64,000 nt of DNA from a virus. Both the position numbers and the translations under genes were made by a program. Under the pieces are notes generated by a model. The model had not been told where the DNA came from. It worked only from the letters and a program-made list of their open reading frames with translations, and did no database searches. Shown here one piece after another: positions 8,080-16,830 of the stretch. The stretch is from positions 1-64,000 of the IMG/VR virus record IMGVR_UViG_3300012001_000006. The stretch is one strand, 5' to 3'. Position 1 is the stretch's first letter, and the number at the start of each line of letters is the position of its first letter.

Positions 8080-10015
8080 GTTGGGTCGCCCCCGTTACGC
8101 TTGAGACGCCACCGCTTTTCTTGACCAGAATCACGTTGTCGATCCAATCAGAAAGGCTGTTGTGGCTGACGACCAGTACCGTGCCGCGTTCTTTCGCCTT
8201 CTTGTCGAGTACGGTCATCAGGCGCTCAAGACCTGGCTCATCCAGTGCGTGATCGATTTCATCAGCCATGAACAAGTTGATCGGCTTGGTCGCGCGGGTC
8301 GCTACCATGTCTTGCAGCGCCATCGCGGTGGCGATTCGCACCTTGCGCTTCTCACCGCCGGAGATCGCCTTGAAGGTCTTGCCACCCTTGTCGTTGGTGA
8401 CTTCGATGTTGAATTTCTCCTTCAGGTCGCCCTTGGCCGTCTTCGACAGCGTTGACCAGACCGCATGGATATTCCCGTCAGACAGCGCGCCGAGATATTC
8501 ACCTGTCTTTTCGTTCAAGAATGGCGTGACGGTATCGAGAATGTGCGCCCGTACGCCGGCAGGCCCGAACACCTTGACCGCGTTCGCGTACAGTTCAGCT
8601 TGTGTCTCCAGCGTGCCGCAGGTGACTTCAGCGACCAGGATTGCGGACTCGGCGCCGGTGATTTCAACCTGCTTGCCCTCGACCGCCTTCGTCCAGGTAT
8701 TCGCTTCGGTCAGGCACCCTTTCGCCTTCACCTTGACCGCCTCGATGTCGCGCAGGTTCGCTTCCACGCCTTTGCGCAGCGTGGCGATGGTAGACAGGTT
8801 GCTGCGGATCGCGGTCATTTCAGCGACCGCTGCCGACACATCGGTCAGCCCTGCCGTGAAGGTGTCGATTTCGACCTGTATCGCCGCTTGCGCAGCCAGT
8901 GCCTCTTTGTAGGAGCGCGCCATCGTCAGCAGTTCGTCTTTGGTCGTGCCGATCTGCTTTTGACGGGTCTCTTTGACCGACTCCAAGTCGTGCGCGCAGT
9001 ACGCCTTGCCACATTCGGCGCAGGGTTGGCCCACTTGCGAGTCGATCGCTTCCAGCGCCTTGACCTGGCTGGCGTGCGTGTCCTTCTTGCCGCTGGTCTG
9101 CGTGTGCAGTCGTGTGACCGCCGTCGATGCCGCGTGTAGGCGCTCGGCCAATTTGCGCTGCGCCGCCTTCTGCTCGTCGTTTTTGGCGAGGCTCGCTTCG
9201 AGTTCAGCTTGCCGCGCGATCAGTTGAGGCTCGTCAAACGTGGCGATGTCCGCTTCGGTCGCGGCAACCTGCTCTTGCAGCGGTTTGATCTTCGCCAGTT
9301 CGTCCTTCGCCCGAACCTTGCGCTCACCTTCAAAGACTGCGTGGCTCGTTTGGTACGCTGTCAGTTCCGCGTTTAGCAGCCCCAGGCGCTCGCCGAGCGC
9401 CTTTAAGGTAGTCTGCGCGGCAATGTGCTGTTTCTCGACCACCAGCGACCGTTTGGCGGCTTCCTTGTATGCTTCAGCAAGCTCTTCGACGCCGGCGGCC
9501 TCCTCGATCAGCAGTTTCAACTGCTTGTCGGTCATGCCTGGCAGATCGGGCATCTTTTCCTGCCCTGCGTAGATCGCGCCGATGAATACGTCGAGGCTGC
9601 AACCCATGATCTTGTTGACCACTTCCTGCGTTTCCTTGTCGGTTCCCTTTGACAGATCGACCACCGTGCCGGTGGCGGGAACCTCATGCACGATTAGCTG
9701 ATTCTTGCGCGTGGCGTGCTTGCGGTAGCGTGAAATCAGGTAGGCGGTGGCGCCATCGACCAGCGTGACGCCCACTTCGCAATCCTTCTTGGCGGTCTCG
9801 TTGACCACATCGTCACCCGACACTTCACGCGCCGTCGTGCCGTACAAGACCCAACAGAGCGCGTCAACGATGGATGACTTGCCGGCGCCGTTCGACTTGG
9901 CGCTGGTGTCGTCTTCATTCTCACCCTGAATCAGCAGCAGACCGCGGCCGTCCAGTTCGAGTTCGGCCCGACCGATGGTCAGGAAATTGGTAATGCTCAG
10001 TTTTGGGATATCCAT
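8069..10015 (-). CDS. sbcC: SbcC/Rad50-type ATPase (T4 gp46-like)
   Basis: SMC-like ATPase subunit of the SbcCD/Mre11-Rad50 nuclease, which processes DNA ends for recombination-dependent replication. The N-terminal Walker A lies in TSAKSNGAGKSSIVDALCW (about residues 38-56). Coiled coil follows on both sides of a zinc hook CAEC near residue 335. The C-terminal half has ISGGEKRKVRIATA (ABC signature), NLFMADEIDHALDEP (Walker B) and VVSHN. The 648-residue length fits phage Rad50 proteins. AAGGAGG precedes the start, which overlaps the previous stop in TGATG. Confidence 0.93.
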   Translation of the reverse strand: MDIPKLSITNFLTIGRAELELDGRGLLLIQGENEDDTSAKSNGAGKSSIVDALCWVLYGTTAREVSGDDVVNETAKKDCEVGVTLVDGATAYLISRYRKHATRKNQLIVHEVPATGTVVDLSKGTDKETQEVVNKIMGCSLDVFIGAIYAGQEKMPDLPGMTDKQLKLLIEEAAGVEELAEAYKEAAKRSLVVEKQHIAAQTTLKALGERLGLLNAELTAYQTSHAVFEGERKVRAKDELAKIKPLQEQVAATEADIATFDEPQLIARQAELEASLAKNDEQKAAQRKLAERLHAASTAVTRLHTQTSGKKDTHASQVKALEAIDSQVGQPCAECGKAYCAHDLESVKETRQKQIGTTKDELLTMARSYKEALAAQAAIQVEIDTFTAGLTDVSAAVAEMTAIRSNLSTIATLRKGVEANLRDIEAVKVKAKGCLTEANTWTKAVEGKQVEITGAESAILVAEVTCGTLETQAELYANAVKVFGPAGVRAHILDTVTPFLNEKTGEYLGALSDGNIHAVWSTLSKTAKGDLKEKFNIEVTNDKGGKTFKAISGGEKRKVRIATAMALQDMVATRATKPINLFMADEIDHALDEPGLERLMTVLDKKAKERGTVLVVSHNSLSDWIDNVILVKKSGGVSSVTGATQRGF

Positions 10016-10431
10016 CAGAACGACCCTCCTTCTTTGTAGGCGTCGACGCCATGCGCCGTCACCGTGACGTTGTTGTGTATGTACGCTTGCGCCAGGCGGG
10101 CCGCTTCCTTCTCGATCTGGCCCTTGACCATTCCGGCGACCGTATCGTTGTTCGGCAGCGTCTTCTGCACCGCCTTAATTGCTTCGGCGACCATCCGACC
10201 GACCGCCTCGTTGACGATCGTCTGGATATTTTTGTCCGACAAAATCTTGTTCACCGCCGTCTGCGTCATGTTCTTCGCCGCATCATTGAGGTCTGCCGGC
10301 GTGATACCGCCCTCCTTCATGCAGAACCGAATGGCGTTGCGCAACTCTTCACGCGCCTTGCGGTTCGCTTGACCGCGCTCGATGCGTTCATGGCGGGTCA
10401 GCGCCACGGTTGGGATATTGCTGTTGCTCAC
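10015..10431 (-). CDS. hypothetical protein between sbcD and sbcC, 138 aa
   Basis: I place the start at GTG 10431, overlapping the sbcD stop as GTGA, because AAGGAG stands 6 nt upstream; the longer open frame has no ribosome site. The protein is helical and charged (ERIERGQANRKAREELRNAI; QIEKEAARLAQAYI). No domain is recognised. The conserved order sbcD-this-sbcC with overlapping ends suggests it acts with the nuclease complex, which is inference. Confidence 0.6.
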   Translation of the reverse strand: MSNSNIPTVALTRHERIERGQANRKAREELRNAIRFCMKEGGITPADLNDAAKNMTQTAVNKILSDKNIQTIVNEAVGRMVAEAIKAVQKTLPNNDTVAGMVKGQIEKEAARLAQAYIHNNVTVTAHGVDAYKEGGSF

Positions 10432-11486
10432 GTCACGCTCCTTACTGTGGTGAGAATGTCCTGGCACAGCGCGGCAACCATGCCCGCCTCTTTGTAGCTC
10501 TGCGCGTTGATGTAATCGTTGATGCTGGATTCGAGCGTCGAGCCAGCCTTGAGGGTGGAACCGGTACGGGCGACCGTCGCCACCTTCACGTCGGGCAGTA
10601 CGACGACGCCCTTTGCGCCAACACTCATGAGGTAGGCACGCATCGCTTCCACATCGGACAACTTCGCACTGTTGATCTTGACGCGAACGTAGTTGCCGTC
10701 CACGATCAGCGGCACTTCGTCCTCTTTGGTCGAGGCGTCGATTTCAACGAACGACGGTGCATGAGTGGCGTGCCACTTCACCCCTTCGTCGGTGACGACC
10801 AGGAACCCCGCTTTGGCGTCGATGTCGCTCCAGGTCTGGTGCGTCAGGGAGCCGATCGAATAGACGCTGCCGCCTAAGTCTTTGTGGTTGTGATAGTGAC
10901 CTGCGAACACGCGTCGGTAGCCGAGCGCCGCAAGGTAGCCAGCGTCGAGACCGTGATCGGGCAACCCTGGAATCACGCCATCGATCGGCGCATGAATCAG
11001 CAAGTCCAGATCGGCGCGCTCAGCTTCCGGCGTCGTTTCGATCGCCGCCTTCAACTCTGCAATGTTCGGTATCCAGGGGATGACCATCATGTCGGAACCG
11101 GCGCCGACGTAATGAATGGTCGGCTTGTTGATGACGGTGCAGCCGATGCCTTCGAGAGCGGTGATCGCGCTCGACATGCGGGACGCCTCTTTGCCTTCGA
11201 GGTCGTGGTTGCCGGCATTGATGACGATCTTCATGCCGCCATTGATCAGCGCCCGATAGGTGTCCAGCGTCGGGTTCAGCACCGATGGCGCAATCGAGCC
11301 GCGCACATGAAACAGGTCGCCGCCGTGATAGATCGTGTCGCCGCCGGCCGCTACTACCGCCCCCGCGCAGCGCACCGTCTCGTCCAGTGTTGCGCGCAAG
11401 CGGCTGTTGACGCCCTCCGGCGTGGTCGTCGCAAAGGCAGACCAGTTGTGATTGTGCGTGTCAGACATTACGCCATACGGTTTCAT
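10428..11486 (-). CDS. sbcD: SbcD/Mre11-type nuclease (T4 gp47-like)
   Basis: Calcineurin-like metallophosphoesterase, the nuclease partner of SbcC. Metal-binding motifs run in order: SDTHNHN (residues 8-14), HGGDLFH (near 54), NAGNHD (near 90), LLIHAPIDG (near 160) and AGHYHNHKD (near 195). The rest, residues 220-352, should be the capping and SbcC-binding part. Its start follows an AAGGAGAG site directly behind operator 11502-11517, so its translation or transcription may respond to the same regulator. Confidence 0.92.
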   Translation of the reverse strand: MKPYGVMSDTHNHNWSAFATTTPEGVNSRLRATLDETVRCAGAVVAAGGDTIYHGGDLFHVRGSIAPSVLNPTLDTYRALINGGMKIVINAGNHDLEGKEASRMSSAITALEGIGCTVINKPTIHYVGAGSDMMVIPWIPNIAELKAAIETTPEAERADLDLLIHAPIDGVIPGLPDHGLDAGYLAALGYRRVFAGHYHNHKDLGGSVYSIGSLTHQTWSDIDAKAGFLVVTDEGVKWHATHAPSFVEIDASTKEDEVPLIVDGNYVRVKINSAKLSDVEAMRAYLMSVGAKGVVVLPDVKVATVARTGSTLKAGSTLESSINDYINAQSYKEAGMVAALCQDILTTVRSVT

Positions 11487-11501
11487 AATTCACTCTCCTT
11501 T

Positions 11502-11517
11502 AAGTCACTATTGACTT
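11502..11517. promoter_or_regulatory. perfect operator AAGTCA-CTAT-TGACTT
   Basis: A perfect 6-4-6 palindrome between the SleB-type gene and sbcD. The TTA that encodes the SleB stop codon is the end of the TGACTTA half-site. No TATAAT is adjacent, so it may be a stoperator or an operator of a weak promoter. Confidence 0.65.
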
Positions 11518-11923
11518 ATGCCAAACGATAAAAAACATGCTGTCCAATTACCTTCGTCCGCGTCATCGCGAGACGCCACGCTGGATGCACTCTCAACTCA
11601 TGGTAGAAGGTCGCCCCGCCGGTGAAGTCGCTGACCCGACCGGTGAGGATTTCCCGCGCTATCACGACCGCCACACCGTACGCGGTCATGTCCTTTGGTA
11701 CTGCCCGCGCCTTCAGTGAATACTTGCCATTCACGAAGCGCACATTCCTGTTCGTCCACGAAAACTGCTTTCGTTTCAGCACGACAGGACAAACTTGATC
11801 GATGTCGTTCTTGGCGCGATTCATTGTGACCAGCGCTACGGCATACTGCCCCGCTACGTTTTGGCCCCTCGCTTCATGGTAAATGTTCAGTGCGAGGCAT
11901 GTTGCCGCGATGGTTAGAAGCAT
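11516..11923 (-). CDS. SleB-type cell wall hydrolase
   Basis: Matches the Hydrolase_2/SleB family of peptidoglycan lytic enzymes: the N-terminal CLALNIYHEARGQNVAGQYA contains the catalytic-type Glu, followed by VALVTMNRAK, and later VSDFTGGATFYHELRVHPAW. The first 12 residues (MLLTIAATCLAL) may be a short signal or anchor. It has its own promoter at 11953-11981 and lies among recombination genes, far from the holin/endolysin group. That suggests an entry, superinfection or cargo function, not late lysis, which is inference. Confidence 0.8.
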   Translation of the reverse strand: MLLTIAATCLALNIYHEARGQNVAGQYAVALVTMNRAKNDIDQVCPVVLKRKQFSWTNRNVRFVNGKYSLKARAVPKDMTAYGVAVVIAREILTGRVSDFTGGATFYHELRVHPAWRLAMTRTKVIGQHVFYRLA

Positions 11924-11952
11924 GTTTCTCTCTCAGTAATCTATAAGAACCC

Positions 11953-11981
11953 ATTATAGTGTAGTAAGTCAGGAATGACTA
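11953..11981 (-). promoter_or_regulatory. promoter with operator AAGTCA-GGAA-TGACTA
   Basis: TATAAT on the minus strand (11953-11958) lies 7 nt from the palindrome at 11966-11981. The expected transcript starts about 24 nt before the SleB-type gene. Confidence 0.6.
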
Positions 11982-11983
11982 CC

Positions 11984-12511
11984 TTATAAAGACGAAATTC
12001 TGCGATTGCCTTTGTTGATACGCGACACGTAGGACTTGTCGATTCCAAACTTTACCGCGATATCCTTATGGAATATGCCATCTTCTATGTCTGCTCGGAT
12101 TTGCCGAATCTGCACGTCCGACAACTTGGCTCGATAGTGCTTTTCGCCCTTCGGTATGGTTCCGTGAAGCTCCTTATCTTTTGTATTCGACACCTTGGTT
12201 CCCCAATAAAGGTTGCCAAGGTTGTTGCAGTCGCGAACGCCATTTCGATGACAGGTCTCCATTCCAACAGGACACTCGCCAACAAACGTCTGCAAAACCA
12301 ACCTATGTACCGACTCCCGCTTCTCCTCGCCAATCTTTTTCAAGGTTACGAAAACATAACCATCTTGAAAGTCAGGCTTCAGAATCTTTTCTGGAATAGT
12401 TTGCGCTGCGCCATTTGACTTTACGATGACCCTTCGCAGGCTCTTAATAACGCCCGTATTGGACGCCTGGTAAAAGCCTTCATAGTTTGGGATATCTTTC
12501 CACTCAATCAT
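11984..12511 (-). CDS. HNH homing endonuclease with NUMOD4
   Basis: The N-terminus (WKDIPNYEGFYQASNTGVIKSL) is a NUMOD4 DNA-binding motif. The HNH core follows with VHRLVLQTFVGECPVGMETCHRNGVRDCNNLGNLYWGT broken over residues 70-110. The C-terminus (AKLSDVQIRQIRADI...FGIDKSYVSRINKGNR) is a helix-turn-helix. The gene is AT-richer than its surroundings and inserted between the SleB-type gene and a hypothetical gene. GAGGTGAAAA precedes the start. It is a free-standing homing endonuclease and probably a recent arrival. Confidence 0.9.
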   Translation of the reverse strand: MIEWKDIPNYEGFYQASNTGVIKSLRRVIVKSNGAAQTIPEKILKPDFQDGYVFVTLKKIGEEKRESVHRLVLQTFVGECPVGMETCHRNGVRDCNNLGNLYWGTKVSNTKDKELHGTIPKGEKHYRAKLSDVQIRQIRADIEDGIFHKDIAVKFGIDKSYVSRINKGNRRISSL

Positions 12512-12514
12512 TTT

Positions 12515-12883
12515 TCACCTCATTTTGACGGCAGATTCGATAAAAGCAGCGCTTTTGGTCGGATCGATTCGAAACTTGTTGAGCGGCAGACCACGCTGCC
12601 GGCAGGTCGTGAAGTAGGGAAACGAATTCACCGTGTCGAAGAAGTCCTCGACGTGCGTCATCCACACCAGCTTCTTCTTGCCTTCCCGTCGCACCACACC
12701 GACAGCGGTGATGCCTTGCGCGCGGCACTTCTCCAGAATCGCCAGGTCGATACACCAGGCATTGCGTACGCGGTGCAATTGCTTGTTGACGCGGTGCGCA
12801 AGGTAGAAGCGATGCCCGCTGGCGGTCTCACACCACACGCCTTGCAGCTTGCCATTGACCGAATGCGGTTCGCGTTTCGACAT
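12515..12883 (-). CDS. hypothetical protein, 122 aa
   Basis: The ATG at 12883 lies in TAATG, overlapping the stop of the ExoX-C-like gene. The protein is basic and appears folded (VNGKLQGVWCETASGHRFYLAHRVNKQLHRV, split here by position 10-40), with a KCRAQGITAVGVVRREGKKKLVW stretch. No named family is recognised. Translation coupling with the preceding two genes suggests one functional unit. Confidence 0.55.
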   Translation of the reverse strand: MSKREPHSVNGKLQGVWCETASGHRFYLAHRVNKQLHRVRNAWCIDLAILEKCRAQGITAVGVVRREGKKKLVWMTHVEDFFDTVNSFPYFTTCRQRGLPLNKFRIDPTKSAAFIESAVKMR

Positions 12884-13233
12884 TAGAACGCGCCCCAGGC
12901 GCCGGAGTATTCTGATTGAGGCACGGCGGCCGCGACAGCGGGTTGAGCGGTCGTCGCATCCATGCCGTCTTGCTGGACATTCCACAGCGGGTACTTGCCG
13001 CGCAGGGACTTGCTCTCCGTGATCGTCATATCCAGCAAACAGTGAACCTCGTACGCGAAGAACGCCGTTTCAGCCCTCCTCGCGTCGCGCATCCACACCA
13101 GATAGCCGGAGTCTTCCAGGTAGGTCTCCTGAACTGTCTTGCCTTTGTGCTTTCCAAAAGGCACCTTGTCTTCTAGCCGCAGCGGCGGCTGTTGACTGAA
13201 CGTTCTTTTCGTTGGAAGTGATATGCTGCTCAC
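12883..13233 (-). CDS. ExoX C-terminal-like (DUF3820-type) protein
   Basis: Residues 24-50 contain VPFGKHKGKTVQETYLED followed by SGYLVWM. This is the FGKHKGK...YLxW signature of the DUF3820/exodeoxyribonuclease X C-terminal domain. No nuclease catalytic domain is attached. Such stand-alone domains are common in phage replication regions and may help DNA binding. The tail (ATTAQPAVAAAVPQSEYSG) is low-complexity. Its start overlaps the preceding gene's end by 4 bases. Confidence 0.65.
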   Translation of the reverse strand: MSSISLPTKRTFSQQPPLRLEDKVPFGKHKGKTVQETYLEDSGYLVWMRDARRAETAFFAYEVHCLLDMTITESKSLRGKYPLWNVQQDGMDATTAQPAVAAAVPQSEYSGAWGAF

Positions 13234-13586
13234 TCTAACCTCCTCATCGATATGACCACACTTTTCTTAGTCGCTACGGCGATATGTGGCCCATAAATCT
13301 TTTGAATATATTTGAACAGTCGTGCCGGTGCCTGTGTCGGATCTTCGCAGCCAACTTCCCGATGGTTGGTCGCCGCGTGTGTCTGACATAGCTCACCAAG
13401 CAATCCTGTTTCAACCTTTGTAACCTCTGCCTTGCCGAAGACTGTCTTCGTTTTTTCATTCATCAAGAATACGGTGTCACCTGCGGATAGTCTCTTGGCA
13501 AGTGCTTGGCCGAGACGGAAGGTGTTGAACTCTCCGTCTACGCCTGTGATTGGTGGAATGAAGCCGATTACTTGAGTCTCAACCAT
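13230..13586 (-). CDS. hypothetical protein, possibly ASCH/PUA-like, 118 aa
   Basis: Residues 22-55 (FNTFRLGQALAKRLSAGDTVFL followed by FGKAEVTKVETG) resemble the beta-barrel of ASCH/PUA-like domains, in which a short ligand-binding protein reports modified bases or RNA. The match is weak. It is the first gene behind the promoter at 13627-13635. An alternative is an unrelated phage beta-barrel protein. Confidence 0.5.
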   Translation of the reverse strand: MVETQVIGFIPPITGVDGEFNTFRLGQALAKRLSAGDTVFLMNEKTKTVFGKAEVTKVETGLLGELCQTHAATNHREVGCEDPTQAPARLFKYIQKIYGPHIAVATKKSVVISMRRLE

Positions 13587-13626
13587 GTGTGCCGCCCTTT
13601 TCTATACATGACCATTTGTCAGATTT

Positions 13627-13639
13627 ATTATAGTCAGGG
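13627..13639 (-). promoter_or_regulatory. TATAAT box with one TGAC half-site
   Basis: A perfect minus-strand TATAAT (13627-13632) directly follows TGAC, as in the operator promoters, but the second half-site is missing. Likely promoter for the 118-aa gene and those behind it. Confidence 0.45.
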
Positions 13640-13651
13640 CGGCACTTGGGG

Positions 13652-14731
13652 CTAAGGAGTGATGTCTTCCAACATCACGTTCAATTTCGGCACCAGACCT
13701 TCAGCGTTGATGTAATCGGCCAGCGCGCGCTTGCTGTACCGCTTGCCATCCCATGTGACGTACCCGTTTGCCGGCGCGACCAGTTTCTTCTGATCCAGGA
13801 GCAGGTCGATCAGCGAGTAAGTCGTATCGAATCGGGCCACACCATCCTCGTCAAAGGACATGCGGATTTCGCACTTCTTGAACGGCTTGGTCAGCTTCGA
13901 CTTGATGACTTCCATCTTGATGTTCTGCCCGATGAATTCCTTGCCGCCGGCGACCGTCTGCATGATCTTCTCGCGACCGAGCATGATGCGGTTGGTGGCG
14001 TAGAACTCCATCGCCTTGCCGCCAGGTGTGGTGCGAGGATCACCGAACACGACGCCGATCTTGAGGCGAATCTGGTTCAGGTACAGGAAGGTCGCGTTGA
14101 ACTCTTCGCAGTATTGCGCCATAACCTTCAGGGTCGTGGAGGTGACGCGGGACAGCGCCGACGTGTCGTTCATGGTGAAGGACTCGATTTCGCGCTTGTT
14201 GCCCTTGCTGTCATACAGCATCGACATCGGGATAGCGGACGCGATGGAGTCGAACACGAACAGAATCGGTGCATCGTCAGGGATTGCCTTCGAGGCGCGG
14301 ATCGCGCGGCAGGCTTTAGCGGCCCATGTGTTACCGCTTTCCCACGTTTCGGCCTTGTGATAGAGCCAGTACGGACGCTCGTCGTTCAGCCCGAACCCTT
14401 TTGCCAGGCCCACGTCAAACGAGCGCTCCCAATCGACGAAGCCGGCGACGCCGCCCATCTTCTGCGCTGCGACCATCCATTCGGTTGCCAGTGCGGTCTT
14501 CCCGCTTGACGATTCACCCATCATTTCGACCATGCGGCCGAAAGGCAGACCGCCGTCGTAGCGACCGGACAGCGCTTCGTTCAGTGGCGCGTAGCCTGTG
14601 TCGATGAAGTTGACGACGGCTGCATTGTCGTCGTTGGCGCCAACGGCGCTGTCGAGCGCACTAATCAGGTCGTCGATCGATCCGCCGGCTTTGGCTGCGG
14701 GGCGTTTTACTGCTGGTGTGGCTGCTGTCAT
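13652..14731 (-). CDS. recA: RecA-family recombinase (UvsX/RecA)
   Basis: ATP-dependent strand-exchange protein. Walker A is GESSSGKT near residue 72; the Walker B-type strand is ILFVFDSIAS near 150. The L2-like loop and ATP-cap region read NQIRLKIGVVFGDP then TTPGGKAMEFYA near 220-245. The N-terminus has a Pro/Ala-rich leader. Length 359 is close to bacterial RecA. The AAGGAATCACC site precedes the ATG. It works with the gp32-like SSB, the 5'-3' exonuclease and SbcC/SbcD in phage recombination-dependent replication. Confidence 0.93.
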   Translation of the reverse strand: MTAATPAVKRPAAKAGGSIDDLISALDSAVGANDDNAAVVNFIDTGYAPLNEALSGRYDGGLPFGRMVEMMGESSSGKTALATEWMVAAQKMGGVAGFVDWERSFDVGLAKGFGLNDERPYWLYHKAETWESGNTWAAKACRAIRASKAIPDDAPILFVFDSIASAIPMSMLYDSKGNKREIESFTMNDTSALSRVTSTTLKVMAQYCEEFNATFLYLNQIRLKIGVVFGDPRTTPGGKAMEFYATNRIMLGREKIMQTVAGGKEFIGQNIKMEVIKSKLTKPFKKCEIRMSFDEDGVARFDTTYSLIDLLLDQKKLVAPANGYVTWDGKRYSKRALADYINAEGLVPKLNVMLEDITP

Positions 14732-14740
14732 GGTGATTCC

Positions 14741-15775
14741 TTATTGAAAGTACGACACGAACTCGTTCATGTTCCTCAAGAGCGAGATAAAGTTCAATTC
14801 CTCACAGATATTCGCGAAAGCGTCCTTGTCGAACTTGCCGGTGTCGAGCCGTACATCAGCCTTCTCCGGTGGTTCAACTTTCAGCAATTGCATCAGTTGG
14901 AAATTGCGTTTGTAGATGGAGCGTCCCTGACCAGGCCACGCATCCACCCATTGCTTCTTCAGCTTCGCTTCTTCCTTTTCAGTCCGAACCTCCGCTGTAA
15001 GAACCTGCTGCGCCACCCACTCCTCTTTCGTGAATGGCGATGTACCCTTCCAAAGACGCTGGTGCGCCTTCAGCTTTGGCACGTACTCACCGCTGTCGCA
15101 GCGACGCCAAAACTCGCGAACGCTCCCGAACTCTGCGATGAACTCTGGCGCGCCCTTGTCACCGATACCGCCCACGCCTGAGATCACGTCAGACGTATCG
15201 CCCGTCAGAATCTTTGTTTCGAGGTAGGCGAACGGCGTCAGGCAGCCGGTCTTGGCGTAGAAGTTCTTGGAGTCGATGAAGCGGCTATCGTCGCGCATGT
15301 CGCGCCACCACACTTCGCCGGAGGTCGCTGTGGCACCGCGAACGAGTTGCACCCAATCGCCGTCACCGGTGATCAAGCCAACCTTCGAGCCTGGCGCGGC
15401 AGACAGCTTGCGCGCGAATAAACCGCCCAAGTCATCAGCCTCATGCTTCAGACCGGTCAACTGGCGCACGCCGAGCGTGTTGAGCATCTTCGCGATGTAC
15501 GGGCGCATTGCCTTATAGGCTTCGCGGTTTCTAACCTTCTCGGCGTCAGCGTTGCGATTTGATTTGTAGTCGGGATGCAGCTTGTAGCGCCAGTCGGCTT
15601 TGCCGTCCCATAAGACCATCGGGGTGTAGCGTGGATACGTCTTGCGGATCGCCAGCATGGTGCGAATGAAACCGAACGCTGATTGCGTCTCCATGCCGTT
15701 TGCGGTCAACCGCGTTGTTGCCTGTGCCGCGAAGCCAATCGAGTTCGCGTCAATCAGTAATGTGCTGTTGCTCAT
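14741..15775 (-). CDS. 5'-3' exonuclease / flap endonuclease
   Basis: FEN-type nuclease that removes primers and flaps. It has the expected acidic clusters: TLLIDANS (residues 5-12), LKHEADDLGGLFARKL (near 115), LITGDGDWVQLV (near 135) and TGDTSDVISGVGGIGDKGA (near 195), the last being the helix-3-turn-helix DNA-binding part. The 344-residue length fits phage enzymes. GAGGAG precedes the ATG. It lies between the SSB and RecA genes. Confidence 0.9.
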   Translation of the reverse strand: MSNSTLLIDANSIGFAAQATTRLTANGMETQSAFGFIRTMLAIRKTYPRYTPMVLWDGKADWRYKLHPDYKSNRNADAEKVRNREAYKAMRPYIAKMLNTLGVRQLTGLKHEADDLGGLFARKLSAAPGSKVGLITGDGDWVQLVRGATATSGEVWWRDMRDDSRFIDSKNFYAKTGCLTPFAYLETKILTGDTSDVISGVGGIGDKGAPEFIAEFGSVREFWRRCDSGEYVPKLKAHQRLWKGTSPFTKEEWVAQQVLTAEVRTEKEEAKLKKQWVDAWPGQGRSIYKRNFQLMQLLKVEPPEKADVRLDTGKFDKDAFANICEELNFISLLRNMNEFVSYFQ

Positions 15776-15798
15776 GGAACAATCTCCTCAGATGGAAA

Positions 15799-15824
15799 GG
15801 GCCAACACCCGAAGGTGCTGGCCC
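15799..15824 (-). terminator. hairpin with TTCG loop between SSB and exonuclease genes
   Basis: On the minus strand an 11-bp stem with one G-T pair closes a TTCG loop and is followed by TTTCC. It is likely a partial terminator or attenuator that lets the SSB be made in excess over the exonuclease and RecA. Confidence 0.55.
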
Positions 15825-15840
15825 CTATGTAGCTTGCTGG

Positions 15841-16701
15841 TTACAGTTCGCCGAGAAGATCATCCAACTCTGTGTCGAGCGCTACGTCAGCGCGGACGGC
15901 TGCTTTTACTTCCAGGTCAGGCACGTCCTCGATGCCATCCGAAGCACCTGCTGGCCCCGCGAGACGCGCAGCGCTGGTTGCTGGCTTGTCACCGCCGGCG
16001 CCTGGTGCTGGCAACAGACCGACGATGTTGTTCACCGCGGCGATTGCACGACGTTGCTGCTCGTCGCTTTCCTGCTTGACGTACTCGTCCAGATTATGAA
16101 TCTTGGCGAGCGATGCTTGCGGCACCTTGTAGGTCTTGAGGCTGACCTGCGCGTCATACTTCGTCAACTTGCCGACGCCTTCGCGGGTCATGATGATGAT
16201 TTGACCGGCTTCTGGATCGAGCGGAGAGCCTTCGCACTCTTCGATGATGGAGACCACCTTGCTGAACACGCCGTACTTCAGGTCGAGGATGACCGGTGTG
16301 TTTGGCTCGGACGAATCCAACATCAACGCGTTGACCAGCGTCGAGCGGTTCGCTTTGGCTTCGCTCAAGACCTTTTGGGTCTCGTCGTCGCTGGCGCTAC
16401 GGCCGGCAACTGCCAGTGCGGCGCACACTTCACAAGGGCGGTCATAAGTCGCCTGAGTGCAGAGGTACACGGCTTGCAGCGTGTCGGTGGCATCTTTAAC
16501 GAAGTGCTGGCCGTATTCGTGCCAGAAGGTCTCGTCGCCGCCGGCGATCGGTTTGCCGTCTTTGTCAATCGAGCGCCAGCCTGGCAAAATGCGGACGCGG
16601 TTAGCACCAGCCTTGAGCTTGACTGTCTTTTCGATCTTTTTGAGGGAGGCTTTCTTGGTAGCGAGGAGCTGCATGAGGGTTGGTTTTGCTGCTGCGGTCA
16701 T
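15841..16701 (-). CDS. gp32-like single-stranded DNA-binding protein
   Basis: It resembles T4 gp32 and relatives: a basic N-terminus (KKASLKKIEKTVKLKAGANR), then VRILPGW, a zinc-type cluster with His residues near 60-66 and CxxC in YDRPCEVCAAL near 90, and an acidic C-terminal tail ending DTELDDLLGEL. That tail usually binds partner replication proteins. It coats ssDNA during replication and recombination. A strong operator-linked promoter at 16778-16798 precedes it, as suits an abundant protein. Confidence 0.8.
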   Translation of the reverse strand: MTAAAKPTLMQLLATKKASLKKIEKTVKLKAGANRVRILPGWRSIDKDGKPIAGGDETFWHEYGQHFVKDATDTLQAVYLCTQATYDRPCEVCAALAVAGRSASDDETQKVLSEAKANRSTLVNALMLDSSEPNTPVILDLKYGVFSKVVSIIEECEGSPLDPEAGQIIIMTREGVGKLTKYDAQVSLKTYKVPQASLAKIHNLDEYVKQESDEQQRRAIAAVNNIVGLLPAPGAGGDKPATSAARLAGPAGASDGIEDVPDLEVKAAVRADVALDTELDDLLGEL

Positions 16702-16777
16702 GATTGTTCCTTTTGTTTAGATTTGAGGGTTAATGCCTTTGGACTCAGCGGTTACACCTTATCGTTTCAGCATCTAC

Positions 16778-16798
16778 ATTATAGCTCACTGTTGACTT
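16778..16798 (-). promoter_or_regulatory. SSB promoter with operator AGCTCA-CTGT-TGACTT
   Basis: Perfect minus-strand TATAAT (16778-16783) fused to the palindrome at 16783-16798, same geometry as at 1987 and 40487. The leader to the SSB gene is about 70 nt. Confidence 0.7.
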
Positions 16799-16830
16799 AC
16801 TTTCGTAAGCCAACATGAGGCAATTCGAAC

